Source: Carex sylvatica
Lineage: Eukaryota; Streptophyta; Magnoliopsida; Poales; Cyperaceae
Assembly (NCBI GenBank): GCA_964058845.1
Contig: CAXKVR010000944.1
Coordinates: forward strand, 1 to 36,949
Length of the DNA: 36,949 nucleotides
Reading direction: 5' to 3'
Part shown: in pieces, positions 32,201-36,949 of the stretch
How positions within the stretch are numbered: position 1 is the stretch's first letter
Layout: every line of letters begins with the position of its first letter
Made by a program: the position numbers and the translations under genes
The notes under the pieces: generated by a model
Databases searched by the model: none
Told to the model about the DNA's origin: nothing
The model's input: only the letters and a program-made list of their open reading frames with translations

Positions 32201-35200
32201 CAGTATACAACATACCAGACAGTCATGCCATCCCATTCATTGGGAGTCCGAAGCCGCCATGTCTCCAAAATATCTTTTAAGTCGGCAAACGCACTCTGCG
32301 GATTAGCCCCTGAGTTACTTGGAGTCTGTGCCTTACTCCCATTGGCAATATCCATCAAAATTCTGGATGACTCCTGCACCTCCACTAGCTGCTGAAACTG
32401 CTGGAGGAGGGGGATCCGAGCCTGGACAGAGAGCTCAGGCAACTGCCACCATTGCTCTAGCGAAAGCTCCACCCCTTTGGAAACCAAATTTTCAGCCTCA
32501 GCTACACCAGTTGTGCCCTTGTCATGGAGGGAAAAGAATGCTTGTATCAGTCTCAACTTGGGAGTCTCCTCCACTTGGGCTCTCGGCATCACGTTTTCCT
32601 TCATGTATGTCCATTCTGGAACCTTCCAAAGAGAATCAAGTAAAATATCGTAGTTTTCAACACTCTTTCCAAAATCAGACAGCACTTCCCATTGGCTCAT
32701 CTGACCGGCACAGTGTAACCACTGCTCCTCCCAGAGGCACATCTCTGATTTAGGGACAGCATTGTTGTATGTGCCTTGTGTTGCCTTGATCATGGCCTGG
32801 TAGAACAAATTCTGGGCCCGCTGCCAGTACCCATGCTGGACAAGAGAAAGCCCAGCACGAGTCTCGGCAGTGATTGACCGCCTCTTCCACAAACCACACC
32901 TCATATCCTCTTCGTTCAGTAACCGGTACAACTCAGCTAGTGACTCAGAGCATTTAGCCTCATTGTTGAATAGCATTACATGACTCTCCAACAGAGCTAT
33001 GGATATGTGCCATGCATTGTATGTCTTCCCGATGTACTTAACAAGTTCACTAGGCATGCGAGGCTGCGGATGGCTGAGGTGGAGGCCTTCTAGAATGGCC
33101 TGCACTACATTAGGCCGGCTAGTTTGTTGTCTCTTGTGGTAGTCTTTGGACAGTAATGCAATAATGGGTTTTGCTAGAGCAACCTGCTCTTCCTTTTGGA
33201 GGGTAATCCACACTATGGGGAAGACCAAGACCCACAAATGGTAGGACACATTTGGGTCTGCAAATCCTAACTCTCTCAAAGGCACCAGCAAATCCATCAA
33301 CTGAAACATAAAAGAACAAAAAAATCTTTGTTACAGTTTGCCAGCAACAAAAAGGCTTTTTCACTAATTTTATTTACCATGAGAAAGAATCAAGAAATGA
33401 CAGTGGTACAACATATAAAGATACAAAAACCCATCATTCAACTAAATTAAGCAGTTAAGGCACATTTACAATTAGAGACATTAGTTGACTTATTGCTAAG
33501 TTGAAATAACTCTAAAAACTTGAAACCCAATTCTATTGAAATTAACAGCTAACTACAGTACATGAAATGGTAGAAATCCTTACTATTGTCACATTTTCAT
33601 ATTTTCCTTTTACTTTTCGTGAAGAAAGGGAGACAAAAACTTACTTGAAGCGTGCTCATTTCAGTCAAGAACTGGGCATGCTTGGCAGTGAGAGATTCAA
33701 ATGTTAAAGGGGCACCACCATCAGATCCATCTGTACCATCAGTTGAAGCGCCAACCTGAGCTTGCATCATAGGTCCCTGGTCCAGTACCATACCATGCGG
33801 CATCAATGGTGGAACAAGTGCAGAGTTTGGCGCAAGGCTGATATGATCATTCTCCACCAGTAGTGCTAAAATAAGGTCAAGGCCCTGCTTTAGCCAGAAC
33901 TCATCACTCACTGCCTCCCAATCCTGAATCTGGATTATGAACTGAAGTCGTGCAAAGAGGGTTCGAGCCAGTGATTCATGGTAGAGCAGGAAGAACCTCT
34001 GTCTGGTCTCTGGGTCTTTCGCTCTCAAGCCCAGCATGAATTGGCGCTCAACCTTCTGGAAAACCTCCTGCCGCAACTGCAATGGGTATCTGGAATTTCC
34101 AACAATAATAAACACGCATATCGGTAAAGCTGTATAGCAAAATTTAGTCACAAAAGTTGACACATCATATATACAAATGTAAAAATTTGTGCTCCATTTT
34201 GTTTAAAGAGTAGGGTTAAAATGCCCCATTGTTTTTGTGTCCCAATCATGCCTCACATCCTTATCCCCATTTTCAAATTCCAAACAGTCAACCGAACCGC
34301 TCAACATGATCTCCATATTAAAATGTGCTTGGAGACCAAATTTTATAATTTTTTGGGAGATTTTTACTATTTTTTTAGATAAAAAACAATGATGGCAGTT
34401 CAGTAGAATGTTTAGAATTTGAAAACGGGGATAAGGATGTGAGGCATGATTGGGACACAAAAACAATGGGGCATTTTAACTCTACTCTTGTATAAGTTAA
34501 TATATATTTTGACCGAAACAGAAATTACTTGGTCCCATCAGCACACAGCCCATATAGCAGTTGTAGGAACTTCTGGTCCCACTCTTCCAGCAAATTCGGA
34601 GGGAAGGCCTTCCGGTCAACCAGGGCCAGTTTCTGAAGGTAGGCAACAATATCTTTCGTGTTCAAACCGCCAGCAGGTGCACCTGGTATGGTCCGATAGT
34701 CAGTTTCGATCCAGCTCTTTACTGTATCCAAAACGCACAACAGCACTGTCGGATCCGTGGCCCTTTCTGACAGGAGGGCATATAAGATTTGGCCTATTGT
34801 TTTTCGGTAGTCAGGTGAGAGCATGACCCTTTCACTGATGAGTTGTAGAACATTTTTAAGATTGGAGATAACCGAAAGAGATGGAGAAGAAGATGAAGCA
34901 GCATCTGTGGGACCTGCACGTGAGCTGGCAGAAGAGTCCAGTTCTGCTCTAGGCCCCTGATGTTAAATGAAATAGCAAGAGATAAAAAACATAACAAATA
35001 CTAATATCCCAAAATAGGACTTAAAGCTCATATATTTACAGCACTAAGTATATCAGGTTGACTCAGGTCAGGATCATGTCAGGTTAAGACATAGAATAAG
35101 GATAAATAGAACATGACTGTTGTAAAAGAAACATAGGTCAAGGAAAAAGACTATTTCCAATTTTAATACCATAACAACCCGATAGTAAGCAATTAGCTTA

Positions 35201-36949
35201 ACAATAGCATCCATTGTAGCTGCTACACTAAACAATACGGACATCACGGTGCAATTATAAAAACAATCAATATGCTTTACACCCTAAACTGGACTACCTG
35301 TCTCAAATGGAGACCCGAGGTCCCCATATCTCTAACAAGGCGCTGAAGGACACGCAGTAATAAACCAATGAAGGGGTCAATAAAATCCTTCTGGACCTCA
35401 GACAGCGCCTTCATTACAGAAAGTGCAAAACTAATAATCGAGTTAACATTTGCAGCCTCAAGGGATATCTGTGGAGCTGTGACTGCAGCAAGGTTCTTCT
35501 GTAACAGGTCAGCCACACGCTGGCAGAGAATCTTCACCTCCTGAGGGGTTGTTGGTGAGTCAAGAGGGAAAGCAGTGAATACCATTTTTATAAGAGTGCA
35601 CAGGGACTTCCCGGCATCAACCATTTTGTTATTAAAGCATGGCTCCAATATCTATTTTCAAAGGACAAGAAGAAGAGACAAATATGAGTTAGAAATATAA
35701 CTTAAGCAATTCATAAAATCTGCTTGTGACGTAGCCAACATGCAATCTCCACACCATATCTCCTTGTGTGAATGTATTGGTACAAAATCCACGCTTCCCA
35801 TTTCTTCATCAGTTAATTTTCAGCTGATAGCTATTTGGGTACAAAAGAGTTACTACAGTACAAAAATGATCAGTCTTGGGTTATGCTATTGTACAGTTTC
35901 AGTATAGTATCAGTATAGTATCAGTATGCGCAAGTCTTGCTTAAGCATTAAGTTGTAGCAAAATTTAGCCAAGACTTCAGGGGTATTACCAACAATATGC
36001 TATAACATACCTAAGATTCTCTTGGATCAGCTGTTTTTGAGAGGGAAAAAATATAATAAGTTTGGTACTCTTAGTAGCATGGACACAGACAAGCTTCCAG
36101 TACCATACATCATTTTTGTTTATATTTCTGTTAGGACACTGGGAAAGATGCCACACCAGGGTCGTGCCCAACACGTGTTAGATACGGTCAACTGTGATTC
36201 GTGACACGGTCACTGTATTGACATGGCCAAGACACTTCTACACATTATAGGACCCTTGCCGGTTGACAAAATACCAAATTCATATAGAAAGGATGTTCTT
36301 TAATTGCCCATCGTTCAAGGTCTACTACTAAACAAATCTCAGAATCCGAGAAATACAGTCCTTTTGTTTGTTGAGTCGCATGATTATATCAGAGAAAGAG
36401 CGAGAGAAAGCCGACTATAATACAAGACGCATACAAAATACACACAGCAGTGATTCAAACCCGTGAGTCATTGAAGGCAAGCCTCAAGCACTATCACCTG
36501 AGATATTTTCTTGTTGTGTATCCATTGAACAAAGGTAATATATAACATAACACTTTGTAAATAAATTGTTAATTTTTAATTGCCACTGCTGACTCCAGCG
36601 GTGACGCGTCTGTAAATTTTAGAAAATACCATATCGTGCAGTGTAATTTCGTGTCGGCCACTCCTATCTGTATCCATGCTAAATAAACTGCAATAAATAC
36701 CCAATAGTCTAAGCTAGTGGAGCTGCCATAAAGACTGCTTAAACCCAATACCAACCTGGGAAATATGATTGATGTTATTGCGGATGAAGAGACGAGGTTG
36801 TTTTTCCAAGACCTTGTTCATGACATCAAGACCTTGTGCAAGAGCAGTTGCAGGGTCCTTGGACTGGGACGGGGTCAGGTTGCTGAGCAGTTTTTCTAGA
36901 TAGTTGAACTTTACATTTGCATTAAGCCACACATCCAGCGCTTGTGTCA
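26239..36949 (-). CDS. TRA1: TRRAP/Tra1-type pseudokinase, C-terminal part (5' end outside window)
   Basis: Tra1/TRRAP is the large scaffold of the SAGA and NuA4 histone acetyltransferase complexes and contacts transcription activators in the nucleus. Sixteen exons are read on the minus strand: 36756-36949 (cut by the window edge), 35298-35651, 34529-34956, 33645-34089, 32216-33300, 31856-32072, 30964-31224, 30403-30693, 29478-29942, 28882-29216, 28600-28696, 27943-28221, 27196-27598, 26803-26951, 26489-26686 and 26239-26358. Phases close throughout and give about 1,772 residues, a little under half of the family's roughly 3,800. HEAT/TPR-like helices fill the first exons. The FAT region lies roughly between 32900 and 29700, followed by the PI3K-like domain (28221-26489) and FATC in the last exon, ending PTWHPWF. 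The loop usually GDRHxxN reads GGRSPNKI and the DFG place reads NDFHP, so it is catalytically dead, as in known Tra1 proteins. A Gly/His/Ser-rich linker (exon 29478-29942) is low complexity. Confidence 0.96.
27599..27942 (-). other. TRRAP intron with possible inserted segment
   Basis: This 344-base intron contains TA runs at about 27663-27671 and 27747-27755 around a GC-richer segment. I could not identify inverted ends, so no element is called. Confidence 0.35.
31279..31575. mobile_element. MITE in a TRRAP intron (probable hAT type)
   Basis: The left end GGGTGTTCTGCA and the right end TGCGGAACACAACC are imperfectly inverted. The interior repeats GTGTTTGGCAA and CTCCTTAAG / CTTAAGGAG words in both orientations. 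It lies in the intron 31225-31855. No clean target duplication was found, so the ends are approximate. Confidence 0.65.
34207..34488. mobile_element. Hairpin MITE R in a TRRAP intron
   Basis: The tip AGAGTAGGGTTAAAATGCCC pairs with GGGCATTTTAACTCTACTCT. About 70 bases of each arm pair with very few mismatches. The left core (GCTTGGAGACCAAATTTTAT) is present, but its partner on the right has been deleted, together with the right GATCCGAACC motif. The element fills about two thirds of the intron 34090-34528 and ends about 40 bases from the 5' splice site. Confidence 0.87.
35652..36755 (-). other. Long TRRAP intron
   Basis: This intron of about 1.1 kb contains an 11-base tandem repeat (AGTATAGTATC, about 35899-35925), a stretch rich in CACGTGT/GTGACACGG words (36170-36215) resembling decayed retroelement DNA, and a SINE-like segment near 36450. 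No exon is missing from the reading frame across it. Confidence 0.5.
36440..36510 (-). repeat. Possible tRNA-derived SINE head
   Basis: On the minus strand CTCAGGTGATAGTGC (36488-36502) resembles an A box and GGGTTTGAATC (36452-36462) a B box, about 25 bases apart. No cloverleaf closes, so this is more likely a SINE remnant than a tRNA gene. It lies within a TRRAP intron. Confidence 0.45.

Noticed and set aside
36130..36240. Retrotransposon fragment rich in CACGTGT words
   Set aside because: Suggestive of decayed repeat DNA, but without ends or coding remnants; too short to call as an element.
26239..36949. Active PI3K-like protein kinase
   Set aside because: The catalytic-loop Asp and the DFG motif are absent, and the FATC ending and neighbouring motifs are those of Tra1/TRRAP.

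Overview
This is a piece of a flowering-plant nuclear genome. The evidence is AT-rich repeat-filled intergenic DNA, intron-split genes with GT-AG junctions, a plant-type tRNA-Ala, and plant-type protein families including a GATL glycosyltransferase. I cannot name the species; a non-grass angiosperm is a guess.

Layout. 1-11258 holds no gene that I can support. It is a mosaic of small non-autonomous DNA transposons, chiefly hairpin (fold-back) elements and hAT-type elements with 8-bp target duplications. The centrepiece is nine hairpin elements lying end to end at 6299-10073, separated only by short TA repeats. 11259-14129 (-) is a three-exon methionine-R-sulfoxide reductase B gene. 14130-19218 is again repeat-rich, with two small hairpins related to each other, two hAT-type elements with good target duplications, and two further hairpins set in ATT repeats. 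19219-20274 (+) is an intronless GATL-type GT8 glycosyltransferase. 20637-20709 (-) is tRNA-Ala(AGC). 21814-24093 (-) is a six-exon EMC4 gene. 26239-36949 (-) is the 3' part (16 exons, about 1,772 codons) of a TRRAP/Tra1-type pseudokinase gene whose 5' half lies beyond the right edge. Its introns carry at least two small transposons and a SINE-like fragment.

The genes do not form a functional unit. They are unrelated housekeeping or cell-wall genes: redox repair, pectin/xylan-type glycosylation, ER membrane-protein insertion, and histone acetyltransferase scaffolding. All reading frames appear intact, and every splice phase I checked closes.

The most unusual signal is the hairpin family. A conserved core (a GATCCGAACCGTT-like motif, then CTCCATATTAATATG, then TTGGAGACCAAATTTT) is shared by about a dozen copies. 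The outer parts of the arms are unrelated between subfamilies, yet remain inverted-symmetric within each copy. One array member (6744-7139) carries the array core but outer tips matching hairpins at 16899-17321, 24958-25418 and 34207-34488, which suggests modular reassortment of tips and cores. Copies sit preferentially in TA or ATT microsatellites.
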